From Croceicoccus sediminis (GTDB taxonomy: Bacteria > Pseudomonadota > Alphaproteobacteria > Sphingomonadales > Sphingomonadaceae): a stretch of 64,000 bases of DNA. Position numbers and translations under genes: made by a program. The stretch is from NCBI RefSeq assembly GCF_007570835.1, contig NZ_SUNC01000001.1, forward strand, positions 558,001 to 622,000, in the 5' to 3' direction. This document shows, one piece after another, positions 7,404 through 16,229 of this stretch. Position 1 is the first letter of the stretch. Each line of letters starts with the position of its first letter. The notes under the pieces were generated by a model. The model had not been told where the DNA came from and did no database searches. It was given only the letters and a program-made list of their open reading frames with translations.

Positions 7404-9785
7404 TCAGAACCGTGCGGACCAGCGCAACGCCGCACCCTTGTCGTCGGACAAGTCGGCGATGTGCCCCGGATCGCGGCGATAGAATAGGCTGGCCGTCAGG
7501 CTGCCGCCCATCCACGGCCCGATCCAGCGCACTTCGCTGGTGATTTCACGGCCCGTAGGTTCGAGCGAAAGGCTGCGCTGTCCAAAAGTCGCGGTCTCGG
7601 TTGCGTAATCCCACGCGGTCGGCAGGTTAAGCGACAATCCGCCCCCTTCCACCCGCAGCGGTTGCGCAATCCGCAGACCGAGCGTGTCGCTGTCGGCAAA
7701 AACGCCTTGCCGCTGCGCGTCGATGCTCCACGCGCTACTGCTGAAACCCGAAGCGCCGTCGATCAGGCCGGCGGCACGCGGGCTGGTCATGCCGCGGCGA
7801 TAGTCGGCACCAAGCGACCATCCCGGCGAAGGTTTCCAGGCAAACGCCGCGTCGAGGAACACGGTGTCCGCCCCGCTCGCGCCGATCGCGTCGGAAAACC
7901 GCGCGCCTAGAACGGTCCGGTCTTCTGCCAGAACGCTCGCCCCGAAAGAGGCGGAAATATCACGGCCCGACCAGTCCAGCGTCGCTGCGTAGCGGGTAAA
8001 ATCATCCTGCTTCCCGCGCGACCTGAGGCCGCCTTCGAAACTGTCGCTCCACGCCTTGCCGCTCTCGACACTGGCGGTAACTCCGAAATCTCCGAAGCCA
8101 TGACGCACCGCAACCGCGCCGTCGCGGCGCGCGACGAAGCCCAGTTCGCCAGCGCTCTCCCCCGCGACGAGGAAGGCCGGTCGCGAATGACCGGCAAGTC
8201 CGGCTTCCAGCCCCTGCGCCCCTTCGCGCAAGGCAAAAGCAAACTCGGTATCAGGCGCGATCCGCGCACCGATCCGCGCCGCCAGAAGGCGTGCTTTCTC
8301 AGCGTTCTCGTCATCGAGACGCAGCGGGATCGGGGATGCGGCGTGAACCGTGCCGGGTGCGACGGTAAAAGCGAGCGAGGTCGTGCCGCTGGTAACATAA
8401 AGCCCCTCGGCCTGGCCCGATATCGCCTGGTAAAGCCGTGGCTCCACCCTAGCCGTGGCCAGCCGCGCGCCCAGATCCGCGCCATAGGCCCGGTCATATT
8501 CATCCAGAACCACGGTGCCGATGCTGGCCCGCCGTGCCGCATCGCCCATGGCCGGGCTGGTCACGCCCGAACCATCGCCCAGCGCGACGGCCGTCGCCGT
8601 TCCGGCCAGCGAGGTCCGTCCCTGCGGCGCGAATGAGCCGGCAATGTCCAGCAGGCCGACGCCATAGACGGCATCGACCCCCGCATCGCCGAGGTCGGAA
8701 GCACCACGAAGGATCAGTTCCACGATTTCGGAACCGGTCAGGTTCGGGAACGCCTGGGCCAGCAGGGCCGCGGCCCCGGCGACTTGCGGGGCGGAAAAGC
8801 TGGTCCCGTTGCTGACGTAGATATATTCGACGCCGCCGACGACCTCGGTATAGATCTCGCCGTTTTCGTAGACGCAGCAAACGTCCTCTCCGCGTGCGGT
8901 GATGAAGCCACTGGCCTGCGACCCTGCGCGGTTGCTGAAGCTGGAGATCGTGTTGTTCGCGTCAACCGATCCGACGATGATGACATTCTGCGGCGCGGCG
9001 AAAAAGACACCGGAAGCGAAGGGATCGGGCTGTGCCGGATCGATTCCGGGATCAGTGGATTCGCCGTCGTTCCCCGCAGAAACCACGACGACGAGTCCCG
9101 CCTGTGCCGCGCGATCGATCGCTGCCGTCAACTGGGCCGTGGGCAGCGAACCGCCAAGCGAGAGGTTCACCACTTTCGCGCCGGACGCGATGGCGACATC
9201 GACGCCGCGCGCAATGTCGCTGTCGAGAAAGCTGCAACCGGTGGACGAATCCGCCGGATCGAACGAGCTGCACGTGCCCGGCTCGTCCGCCCGCAGCGCG
9301 AGGACGGTGGCGTCGAATGCAATGCCCATCACGCCGCTGTTGTTGCGCGCAGCCGCCGCGACAAGCGCGACCTGAGTTCCGTGGCCGTCCGGGCTGTCGA
9401 TACCGCGATTGCCGGCGACGTCCTGCGATTCGGGGGCGACCCGGCCTGCGAATTCCGGACTGTCGCTGTCGATGCCGGTGTCGATGACCGCGATCGACAC
9501 CCCCTCGCCCGTTGCGCCCTGCTGCCACGCGGTGACGGCATTATGCTGTTTCGGCCCGTCGGAGCGGCGGAATTCCGCGGTATCGAAATTCGTCGTCGAC
9601 GTGGGCGTCGGCGAAGGCGTGGGGGACGGTGTCGGGCTGGGCGCAGGCGCGGGAGCGGGCGTGGAAATCACTCCGCCACCGCCGCCGCCTCCCCCGCCGC
9701 CGCATGCCGAAAGCGCGGCTAGCGACGCACCGGCCAGTGCGCGCAGGATCAGTGCTTTTGCATCAGGGGTTTGCTTGTCCGCCAT
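7404..9785 (-). CDS. S8 subtilisin-like serine protease lipoprotein with C-terminal barrel-like domain
   Basis: A 793-residue exported protease. A lipoprotein signal peptide ends at Cys28 (LSAC), followed by ten Gly and a TP/AP/SP-rich tether to residue 65. The subtilase domain (about 75-420) has the full triad: Asp102 (VIDTG), His135 (DGHGTQ) and Ser329 (NGTSFSAP). The last 350 residues are rich in alternating beta-strand pattern and end in Phe (LRWSARF), as outer-membrane barrels do. This resembles the lipidated autotransporter NalP. An ATG at 9800 is an alternative start; the open frame reaching 10643 overlaps dapD and is not coding there. Proteins at the cell surface are the likely substrates. 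Confidence 0.85.
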   Translation of the reverse strand: MADKQTPDAKALILRALAGASLAALSACGGGGGGGGGGVISTPAPAPAPSPTPSPTPSPTPTSTTNFDTAEFRRSDGPKQHNAVTAWQQGATGEGVSIAVIDTGIDSDSPEFAGRVAPESQDVAGNRGIDSPDGHGTQVALVAAAARNNSGVMGIAFDATVLALRADEPGTCSSFDPADSSTGCSFLDSDIARGVDVAIASGAKVVNLSLGGSLPTAQLTAAIDRAAQAGLVVVVSAGNDGESTDPGIDPAQPDPFASGVFFAAPQNVIIVGSVDANNTISSFSNRAGSQASGFITARGEDVCCVYENGEIYTEVVGGVEYIYVSNGTSFSAPQVAGAAALLAQAFPNLTGSEIVELILRGASDLGDAGVDAVYGVGLLDIAGSFAPQGRTSLAGTATAVALGDGSGVTSPAMGDAARRASIGTVVLDEYDRAYGADLGARLATARVEPRLYQAISGQAEGLYVTSGTTSLAFTVAPGTVHAASPIPLRLDDENAEKARLLAARIGARIAPDTEFAFALREGAQGLEAGLAGHSRPAFLVAGESAGELGFVARRDGAVAVRHGFGDFGVTASVESGKAWSDSFEGGLRSRGKQDDFTRYAATLDWSGRDISASFGASVLAEDRTVLGARFSDAIGASGADTVFLDAAFAWKPSPGWSLGADYRRGMTSPRAAGLIDGASGFSSSAWSIDAQRQGVFADSDTLGLRIAQPLRVEGGGLSLNLPTAWDYATETATFGQRSLSLEPTGREITSEVRWIGPWMGGSLTASLFYRRDPGHIADLSDDKGAALRWSARF

Positions 9786-10049
9786 TCCAGTCCCGTTCAT
9801 CCGTCTATCGCGCGCATTTTCGCAGGCCTTGTTGCTTCGCCCAAGCGGCGTTCGCGCCGTTGCGGACCCTATCGCGCAGGGTATGGACGATCCGTGAATG
9901 AAGGCCCACGGGTAAGACGGCTTGCCAAAAGCGCAAGTCTTGGCCCCTAATCCCGGTTGCCCGCGCGCCGTTCTGGCGATAGGCGGCGCGGTGAGATCGT
10001 CACATTCGTGCCCGCAATCCATGCTGGCGACCCATCGCGAGGTATTTTC

Positions 10050-10892
10050 ATGTCCGACAACGCCGCCCTGATCGCCGCCATCGACGCCGCTTTCGAAGAT
10101 CGCGCCAGCGTCACCCCCGAAAGCACCGAAGTGCGCGCGAATGTCGAAAAGGCGCTGGCCATGCTGGACAGCGGCGAGGAACGCGTGGCCGAGAAAAAGG
10201 ACGGCGAATGGGTCGTGAACCAGTGGCTGAAAAAGGCCGTGCTCCTCTCGTTCCGCCTCAACGACAACGAAATCGTGCCCGAAGGGTCCGCCGGCGCGCC
10301 CGCCTATGACAAGGTGCCGTCGAAGTTCTCCGGGTGGAGCGACACGCGCTTTGCCGAAGCAGGCTTTCGCGTCGTGCCCGGCGCGATCGCGCGTCGCGGT
10401 TCCTACATCGCCAAGGGCGTCGTCCTGATGCCCAGCTTCGTCAACATCGGCGCTTTCGTCGACGAAGGCACGATGGTCGACACATGGGCGACGGTCGGCT
10501 CGTGCGCGCAGATCGGCAAGAACGTGCACCTTTCGGGCGGCGCGGGCATCGGCGGGGTGCTCGAACCGCTTCAGGCCGGGCCGGTCATCATCGAGGACAA
10601 CTGCTTCATCGGCGCACGTGCCGAAGTGGCCGAAGGTGTCCATGTCGGCGAAGGCGCAGTGCTATCGATGGGCGTCTATCTTGGCGCATCGACCCGCATC
10701 GTCGATCGGGCCACCGGCGAAATCCACATGGGCAAGGTTCCGCCCTACGCAGTCGTCGTGCCCGGCGCCATGCCCGGCAAGCCGCTTCCCGATGGCAGCC
10801 CAGGCCCCTCGCTCTATTGCGCCGTCATCGTGAAGACCGTCGACGCGCAGACCCGTTCCAAGACCTCGATCAACGAGCTTCTGCGCCCCTAA
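10050..10892 (+). CDS. dapD: 2,3,4,5-tetrahydropyridine-2,6-dicarboxylate N-succinyltransferase
   Basis: A 280-residue lysine/diaminopimelate pathway enzyme that transfers succinate from succinyl-CoA to tetrahydrodipicolinate. The C-terminal half carries the left-handed beta-helix hexapeptide repeats ([42 protein letters not shown] and [26 protein letters not shown] in sequence). GAGG lies about 9 bases before the ATG at 10050, which is the family start; the upstream in-frame start at 9957 is not needed. Confidence 0.97.
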   Translation: MSDNAALIAAIDAAFEDRASVTPESTEVRANVEKALAMLDSGEERVAEKKDGEWVVNQWLKKAVLLSFRLNDNEIVPEGSAGAPAYDKVPSKFSGWSDTRFAEAGFRVVPGAIARRGSYIAKGVVLMPSFVNIGAFVDEGTMVDTWATVGSCAQIGKNVHLSGGAGIGGVLEPLQAGPVIIEDNCFIGARAEVAEGVHVGEGAVLSMGVYLGASTRIVDRATGEIHMGKVPPYAVVVPGAMPGKPLPDGSPGPSLYCAVIVKTVDAQTRSKTSINELLRP

Positions 10893-11027
10893 AACGGTAT
10901 CTTCCATCGTCGGTCCTGTGCGTTGCGGGCGGAACATATCCGCCTGCAACCGCGTTCTATGTGGTGAAAGCCCGGCTCTTTTGATGGAAGCCGGAACCAC
11001 AAGATCGCGAAACAACAGGAGCATTCG

Positions 11028-11306
11028 ATGGAACGACATGGCGACGAAGTTGACGTCACCACTAACGAGGCACGTGGCGGGAGCACCCCGCACATCGTGC
11101 GCTACGTCCTCATCATCAGCCTCGTTCTGGCGGCCGCTGCAATGACGATTGTCTGGGTCACGGGTGCCGCAACGGCCGACGATCCGATCGAGAGCGGAGC
11201 GGAACGCACGTCCGAACCCTACACCGCCGCAGGCGAACCCGTCGCCGGCGCGGCGGACGAAGTTGGTCAGGCCAGCGAACCGGCGGCAATGGAAGAGGCC
11301 AACTGA
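11028..11306 (+). CDS. Small single-pass membrane protein of unknown function
   Basis: A 92-residue protein with one membrane helix at about residues 23-45 (IVRYVLIISLVLAAAAMTIV) and an acidic, Ala/Glu-rich C-terminal tail. AGGAG lies 5 bases before the ATG. I recognise no characterised family. Its stop codon overlaps the start of the DUF2945 gene by one base (TGATG), so the two are translationally coupled. Topology with the short basic-free N-terminus inside is a guess. Confidence 0.7.
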   Translation: MERHGDEVDVTTNEARGGSTPHIVRYVLIISLVLAAAAMTIVWVTGAATADDPIESGAERTSEPYTAAGEPVAGAADEVGQASEPAAMEEAN

Positions 11307-11530
11307 TGGCCGACAACAAGTTTCAGAAGAACCAGCACGTGAAGTGGAACTGGGGCAATGGAACCGGCACCGGCCAGGTAAAAGAGCGTTTCGAACGTGA
11401 CGTCGAACGCACGCTTCAGGGCAGCAAGATCAGCAAGAACGGGACCGAGGACAACCCCGCCTACCTCATCAAACAAGAAGACGGCGACGAAGTCCTGAAG
11501 CTGGGTTCCGAGCTTGAGGCGGCGAACTGA
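11306..11530 (+). CDS. DUF2945 (hypervirulence-associated Tudor-like) protein
   Basis: A 74-residue protein with the DUF2945 pattern: N-terminal GxxVxWxWGxGxGxGxV (here HVKWNWGNGTGTGQV), a KxGTEDNPAYLI centre and a DEVLKLGSEL end. Members have a small SH3/Tudor-like fold of unknown function and are common beside stress and DUF3008 genes. It overlaps its upstream and downstream neighbours by one base each, forming a tight small-gene operon. Confidence 0.85.
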   Translation: MADNKFQKNQHVKWNWGNGTGTGQVKERFERDVERTLQGSKISKNGTEDNPAYLIKQEDGDEVLKLGSELEAAN

Positions 11531-11712
11531 TGAAGGCCGAATCAAAGGCCCAGCAGCGCGCGGCAGGCGCCGCCTTGTCCGCCAAGCGCGGCAATACCAA
11601 GGTCGGCGACCTGCAGGGCGCGTCGAAAGACATGTACGAATCCATGACCGAAGAGGAACTGGACGACATGGCATCGACCAGTACGAAAGACTTGCCCGAC
11701 CACAAGGATTGA
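11530..11712 (+). CDS. DUF3008 family small protein
   Basis: A 60-residue highly charged protein beginning with SKAQQRAAGAALSAKRG, the hallmark of DUF3008, and ending in a helix SMTEEELDDMASTSTK. Function is unknown; family members are abundant in alphaproteobacteria and are often linked to DUF2945. It starts on the last base of the DUF2945 stop codon. Confidence 0.85.
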   Translation: MKAESKAQQRAAGAALSAKRGNTKVGDLQGASKDMYESMTEEELDDMASTSTKDLPDHKD

Positions 11713-11718
11713 GGTCGC

Positions 11719-12138
11719 TTGGCCGCCCACCTCGATCGCTTTGTCACCGCGCAGGAAGGTGTCTTCCCGATTGCGCTTGCGGAACTGCGGGCTGGCAACA
11801 AGCGCAGCCACTGGATGTGGTTTATCTTCCCGCAGATCGCGGGTTTGGGCCGGAGCGCTACGGCCCGTTTTTATGCCATTGCAGATCGGGGCGAAGCGGC
11901 GGCTTATCTCGCCCATCCGGTCCTTGGCCCGCGCCTTCGCGAATGTTGCGAAGCCGTTCTGGGCTGGGCCGGGAAACGCAGCGCGGTCGCGATCCTTGGT
12001 CCGGTCGACGCGATGAAGCTGCAAAGCTCCATGACGCTGTTTCTGGAGGTGGCCGACTCCCCCGCCCCTTTCGCCGATGTTCTCGATGCCTTCTTCGCAG
12101 GCGCACGTGATAACGCGACGCTCGAACGCTTGACCTGA
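11719..12138 (+). CDS. DUF1810 family protein
   Basis: A 139-residue protein matching DUF1810: LDRFVTAQ near the start, the invariant KRSHWMWFIFPQIAGLG, and the helix LGPRLRECCEAVL. The family (calpastatin-like in old annotations) has an alpha-helical fold and no proven function. It starts at TTG 11719 with GAGG 5 bases upstream; there is no nearby ATG. The gap to the DUF3008 gene is only six bases, so it is likely the last gene of the small-gene operon. Confidence 0.85.
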   Translation: MAAHLDRFVTAQEGVFPIALAELRAGNKRSHWMWFIFPQIAGLGRSATARFYAIADRGEAAAYLAHPVLGPRLRECCEAVLGWAGKRSAVAILGPVDAMKLQSSMTLFLEVADSPAPFADVLDAFFAGARDNATLERLT

Positions 12139-12176
12139 CCGCCTGTGCTGGCAAACCTCTTACCGGGGAGGTCAGC

Positions 12177-12641
12177 GTGGACGACAATACCGTTCAATCG
12201 ATACATATCCTGATGCCGCAGCTGGCCTGGGCCACGGCCATGATCATGGCCTGCGTCACCGTGCACGGCCTTGGCCTCGCCCTGTTGACCCATTTCGTCC
12301 ACCCGTCCGATTCGGATCAGCGGGTCACGCACCTGCCTCCCGTCTCGTTCCATGGCATTCTGGTCACGCTCGCCATTGTCTATGGCTTGTTCATTCTGCA
12401 CGGCATCGAAATCTGGATGTTCGCCCTGTTCTTCCGCGCGGTCGGTGCTTTGCCGACGCTGGAATCGGCGATCTACTACTCGACCATTTCCTACGGCGCG
12501 ATCGGTTATGACGACGTCGCCATGGCAAGCGACTGGCGCATCGTCGGCGCGCTGGAGGGTATTTGCGGCATCATCCTGCTCGGGTGGTCGACCGCCTATT
12601 TCGTCCGCATCCTCGGGCGGCTCGACATCAAGCGGCGCTAA
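12177..12641 (+). CDS. Two-TM potassium-channel-like protein with unusual filter
   Basis: A 154-residue membrane protein with hydrophobic segments near residues 10-38, 58-85 and 118-148. Between the last two lies a pore-loop-like stretch YYSTISYGAIGYDDV at about residues 99-113, aligned with the Ion_trans_2 pore (canonical T-x-G-Y-G-D). The central Tyr-Gly is Tyr-Asp here. GTG 12177 is the start, with GGGGAGG 6 bases upstream. The stop codon overlaps the convergent DUF72 gene stop, so the two genes share their last four bases. Ion selectivity cannot be assumed. Confidence 0.75.
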   Translation: MDDNTVQSIHILMPQLAWATAMIMACVTVHGLGLALLTHFVHPSDSDQRVTHLPPVSFHGILVTLAIVYGLFILHGIEIWMFALFFRAVGALPTLESAIYYSTISYGAIGYDDVAMASDWRIVGALEGICGIILLGWSTAYFVRILGRLDIKRR

Positions 12642-13378
12642 CCTGACATTTTCCGCGCCAGCGCCATCGCGGCGGCAGGTGCACGCTCTTTCGCGCCGTT
12701 GATGCAGAACATGAAGACATCGCGCCCGCCCTTACCCCACGCCTCTGCCCGACTGGCCAGCCGCTCGATCTCGGCAGGAGGATAGCCGCGCTTCAATCGG
12801 GATTGTGCGCGTTTCAACCGGGCATAGGAAAAGTCGGCGGTCTGCCGGTCGATCGTCGGTACGTCTTCGGCATCGATATAGGCGATGGCCACGCCCGCAT
12901 CCCTGGCGATGTTTGCGAAGGCGTCGCAGTCGAAACTGTCGTGCTGCACCTCGATCGCATGGCGCAGCGGCAGTCCTGCCGCCTCTCGCGGCAAGAGGTC
13001 CAGAAATGCCGCGATATCGTCGGCATCGAACGCACGCGTCCTGGGCATTTGCCAAAGAACTGGTCCCAACCTGTCGCCCAATTCGGCAATGCCCTGATCG
13101 ACAAAGCGCCGAACCGCCTCGCCCGCATCGGCCAGTTTCCTGCGTGTCACGACATAGCGCGAGCCCTTGAGCGCGAACACGAACCCGTCCGGCGCTGCGG
13201 CGCGCCAGCGGGCGAATGTCTCCGGTTTTTGCAGCCGATAGAACGTGGCATTGACCTCGATCGCACCGAGGCGCGATGCGGCATAGGCCAGTTCGTCCTT
13301 TTGCCGTAGCCCGTCAGGATAGAACAGCCCGCGCCACGGTTCATAGGTCCAGCCGCCGATACCGGTACGAATGGTCAT
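12638..13378 (-). CDS. DUF72 (YecE-like) family protein
   Basis: A 246-residue protein of the DUF72 TIM-barrel family. IRTGIGGWTYEPWRGLFYP at the N-terminus, EVNATFYRLQKPETFARW, the KGSRYVTRRKL region and a C-terminal MFCINGAKERAPAAA motif are diagnostic. Biochemical function is unknown; some members are reported near Fe-S or nucleotide genes. The ATG at 13378 fits the family start; the frame upstream to 13477 overlaps the divergent DoxX gene. Confidence 0.88.
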   Translation of the reverse strand: MTIRTGIGGWTYEPWRGLFYPDGLRQKDELAYAASRLGAIEVNATFYRLQKPETFARWRAAAPDGFVFALKGSRYVVTRRKLADAGEAVRRFVDQGIAELGDRLGPVLWQMPRTRAFDADDIAAFLDLLPREAAGLPLRHAIEVQHDSFDCDAFANIARDAGVAIAYIDAEDVPTIDRQTADFSYARLKRAQSRLKRGYPPAEIERLASRAEAWGKGGRDVFMFCINGAKERAPAAAMALARKMSG

Positions 13379-13413
13379 TGCACGATGGGACCGGCTCTGC
13401 GCATGACATTGCA

Positions 13414-13857
13414 ATGAGCAACGCCCAGACCGGTTCCGCCCCGCCCCGAAGTGAAAGCCGCAAGCGAATGGTCGCACGCCTCGTGCTCGCCGCGCTCTAC
13501 GCCTATGCAGGCTATGCCCATATCGCGACGCCAGAGACTTTCCTGAAGATCACGCCGGACTGGGTGCCGATGGCCGAAACGGTCATTTTCTGGACGGGCA
13601 TCGCCGAACTGGCGGGCGCGATCGCGCTGGCCCAGCCATTCAGCCGTCCGCTGCGGCAGGCAGCCGGGATCGGCCTTGCGCTTTATGCGCTGTGCGTCTG
13701 GCCGGCCAACATCAATCACATGATGATGGACCTGGCGTCACCGGATGGTGGCTGGGGCCTTGCCTATCACCTGCCGCGCATGGCGCTGCAACCGGTGCTG
13801 ATCTGGCTGGCCCTCTGGACCGGCGGGGTCATCGACTGGCCCCGCCGGAAGAGGTAA
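13414..13857 (+). CDS. DoxX family membrane protein
   Basis: A 147-residue protein with four predicted membrane helices. ARLVLAALYAYAGYAHIATPETFLKITPDWVP is typical of DoxX-like proteins, and a LPRMALQPVLIWLALW helix closes the protein. DoxX family members are associated with quinone or thiol redox at the membrane, but this subgroup is uncharacterised. It is divergent from the DUF72 gene with 35 bases between the starts. Confidence 0.8.
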   Translation: MSNAQTGSAPPRSESRKRMVARLVLAALYAYAGYAHIATPETFLKITPDWVPMAETVIFWTGIAELAGAIALAQPFSRPLRQAAGIGLALYALCVWPANINHMMMDLASPDGGWGLAYHLPRMALQPVLIWLALWTGGVIDWPRRKR

Positions 13858-13879
13858 TCGCGGGCCGAAGCCCGTATTA

Positions 13880-14131
13880 TTAGCCGAGGTGCTTCGACAC
13901 CGCAGCGGTCATCTTGAACATCGAGATCTTCTCGTTGCCGATGACGGCGCCCAGCTTGGCGTCGGGTTCGATCATGCGCTTGTCGTCCTTGGCCTGCAGG
14001 TCGTGCTTCTTGATGTATTCCCACACCTTCGAAGTCACTTCACCGCGCGACATCGGACCCTTGCCGACGATTTCCTCGAGCGTCGGCGAAACGGCGACGG
14101 GCTTGTTGATCGCATTGTTCTTGGCGGCCAT
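13880..14131 (-). CDS. SWIB/MDM2 domain protein
   Basis: An 83-residue protein consisting almost wholly of a SWIB domain: GPMSRGEVTSKVWEYIKKHDLQ, DKRMIEPDAKLGAVIG and ISMFKMTAAVSKHL. SWIB domains are best known from eukaryotic chromatin remodellers, and stand-alone copies occur in chlamydiae and many alphaproteobacteria, probably as DNA- or nucleoid-associated proteins. The ATG at 14131 is used in preference to one six codons upstream. Confidence 0.9.
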   Translation of the reverse strand: MAAKNNAINKPVAVSPTLEEIVGKGPMSRGEVTSKVWEYIKKHDLQAKDDKRMIEPDAKLGAVIGNEKISMFKMTAAVSKHLG

Positions 14132-14176
14132 TTCCTTGGCTCCCTTCAAATATGGGCATCGATTGATCGCGGTGGA

Positions 14177-14752
14177 CTATTCCACGTCGATGTCGTCCCA
14201 ATCCTCAATTTCCTTCTCACGGGCATACGTGCCCGTCAGCAGCGACACGGCAACGACGTGCCCCTGCATCGCCTCGACCAGCGCCTTGCGCGAGGCGCCC
14301 GGCGCGAGATTCAGCGGTGCGTCCAGCGCATAGAGCTGGAACACGAATGAATGTTCTTCCTCGTCTTTCAGCGACGGAAGCAGCCAGTCGGAATTGCCGG
14401 CACCGTTCTTGCCCGTGCGGGGCGGAACTTCGCCCTCCATCAGCTTTCCGCGCTGCGGTGCGATGCCCCAGACAAGCCAGTGACACTTCGCCCCGTCGGT
14501 CGCATCTTCGACGATCAGCGCCATTTCCATCGTGCCTGCAGGCGGCTGGCTCCATTCCAGTGGCGGGGCGACGGCGTCTTCCTCGTCCGCGGTAAAGGAC
14601 GGGTCCAGCTCTTCCCCGTCCTCGAACGCGGCGCTGGTCAGCTTCAGGCCTCCCGCACCAAGCAGCGAACCACTGCCAAGCGTTGCAACGCTAAGCGCGC
14701 CGTTGGCGGCATCGTTCAGGGCGGCTTCTAGCCAGGCGGGGCACTCGGGCAT
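14177..14752 (-). CDS. YbhB/YbcL family Raf-kinase-inhibitor-like (PEBP) protein
   Basis: A 191-residue PEBP-fold protein. The ligand-site motifs are visible: DEEDAVAPPLEWSQPPAGT (the D-x-S-P-P-L-x-W-type strand), ALIVEDATDGAKCHWLVWGI with the usual Asp and His, and HSFVFQLYALDAPL. Bacterial PEBPs bind small anionic ligands or inhibit proteases; no specific partner is suggested here. The start at 14752 has AAGAG 6 bases upstream. Confidence 0.88.
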   Translation of the reverse strand: MPECPAWLEAALNDAANGALSVATLGSGSLLGAGGLKLTSAAFEDGEELDPSFTADEEDAVAPPLEWSQPPAGTMEMALIVEDATDGAKCHWLVWGIAPQRGKLMEGEVPPRTGKNGAGNSDWLLPSLKDEEEHSFVFQLYALDAPLNLAPGASRKALVEAMQGHVVAVSLLTGTYAREKEIEDWDDIDVE

Positions 14753-14937
14753 GGTCAACTCTTGCAAATTCGTGTCTTCAACTCCCGTGCCGAGCGGCCC
14801 TTACAGGCGTGTTCGACACGATTTCACTCTCGGACTTATGGGAAAAGCGCCCCCCTTGCGAGAGGTGCGCCGGGCGTTTTGCCCCATTTAGATGGCATCT
14901 GGCGACCCCGCGGGACTTGACGGGGCCGCCAGAACAC

Positions 14938-15990
14938 TCAGGCAACCGGGTTCCGGCGCTGTGCGAAGCCCTGGTAAAAGCGGCGGAAGTCCAGATTCGG
15001 CTGCTCCCGCAGACGCTCGGTCAGGCTTTGCACGATCAGGCGTGCACGGCGGCGGCGGGCCTTCGGCGAACGGAACGGATTCGCCTCGTCGGGCCTGGCG
15101 CGAACCAGCCGCTTCAGAAGGGCGCGGCGGCCTTCGGCGCTACGCGGCACATCGCCGGTGGGCAGGACCGCGATGGTGGGCGAGGCATTGACGAACCCCG
15201 CGTCGTCCCACTTGCTGCCACCGTACGTGACATTGGGTTGGCGACGCTGGACGGCGACAGGCCTGGCCTCTGCGACCATCGCATCGTTCGGGGCGGCGGC
15301 GGCATCAGGAACGCGTTTGCGCAAGGGCATCGCCTTACGTTCGTCCGTGATTGCCGCCGTCGCCCCGTGACGGTCCCGACGCCTGCGACGCGCCGATCCC
15401 GCCATGAACAGTCCGATGAACCCGAAGCCTAGCGCCGCAGCCCCGCCCGCCATCGTGAGTGTCGCGTTATTCTCTTTCCCGGAAACATCCCCGCTGACCG
15501 GCAAGGCGGTTGCCGCGCTGGTCGCAGCGAGAGCGCCATCGCCATCGATCGCAGTGTCGGTCGCGGGCAGACCGGCGATTTCCGCGTCATTTGCCGCATC
15601 GGCCTGTCGAGTCGAAGACACGTCCGCAGCATCGCTGACTACAGCACGGGCAGAGGACTCACTTCGGTTGAGCGTCGTTGCCGTCGGCTGCGATACAGAT
15701 GGTGCCGTCGCAATCGGTGCCGCCTCGACCTGCTCGACAGGTGCCGCAGTGACAGTCGGCCCGGACTCGGCCGCAATCGTCGTGGCAGGTGACGTAGTAG
15801 GGTCAGGAATCACGATCTGCGGCGCGGGTTGCGTCGTCTTTGCGGGCGCGGCTTCGGTAACCGTCGGAACGGTCGGCACCACGATTTCGGGCAACGCAGC
15901 GTCCTGCGCCAGCGCGTTGGTTGCAGTCAATGCCAGGGCAGCTGCAATCGCGCTGCCGGCGGGGCGGACAAAATACGGTTTCGTCTTCAT
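14938..15990 (-). CDS. Exported single-pass protein, unknown function
   Basis: A 350-residue protein with a signal peptide (about residues 1-30, ending near NALAQDA), a long Pro/Thr/Ala-rich low-complexity region, one membrane helix at about residues 175-195 (GGAAALGFGFIGLFMAG) followed by RRRRR, and a basic C-terminal half. The layout suggests a periplasmic unstructured arm, a membrane anchor and a cytoplasmic basic domain. I recognise no family. The ATG at 15990 gives the best signal peptide; another Met 15 codons upstream is possible. Confidence 0.65.
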   Translation of the reverse strand: MKTKPYFVRPAGSAIAAALALTATNALAQDAALPEIVVPTVPTVTEAAPAKTTQPAPQIVIPDPTTSPATTIAAESGPTVTAAPVEQVEAAPIATAPSVSQPTATTLNRSESSARAVVSDAADVSSTRQADAANDAEIAGLPATDTAIDGDGALAATSAATALPVSGDVSGKENNATLTMAGGAAALGFGFIGLFMAGSARRRRRDRHGATAAITDERKAMPLRKRVPDAAAAPNDAMVAEARPVAVQRRQPNVTYGGSKWDDAGFVNASPTIAVLPTGDVPRSAEGRRALLKRLVRARPDEANPFRSPKARRRRARLIVQSLTERLREQPNLDFRRFYQGFAQRRNPVA

Positions 15991-16193
15991 AGCATCGGAA
16001 GTAACAGCGATTGTCATCATCCGATCCGCAAACATGGCAATCTTGCGGCAAGACGACCCGTTTTAATCGGCAAATAGAGATTTAGACAATTCAACTAATC
16101 TGATTATTAACAGAGAAGTGCACTTACATTAATATAGCGTTCATTTGATCAGAACGTAATTAATTTGGTGTTCATCGAAACGACATCCTTATC

Positions 16194-16220
16194 TTGACGC
16201 TGTCGTCGCCGGGATCGATA
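16194..16220 (+). promoter_or_regulatory. Putative promoter of the pyroglutamyl peptidase gene
   Basis: TTGACG (16194-16199) and a TCGATA-like -10 (16215-16220) precede the ATG at 16230 by 36 and 10 bases. The region just upstream (16036-16190) is AT-rich and lies between divergent genes. No ribosome site precedes the ATG. Confidence 0.4.
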
Positions 16221-16229
16221 GCGCATGAC

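Noticed and set aside
9786-10643. N-terminal extension of the subtilase into dapD
   Set aside because: The lipoprotein signal peptide at 9785 marks the real start; the extension is the shadow of dapD.
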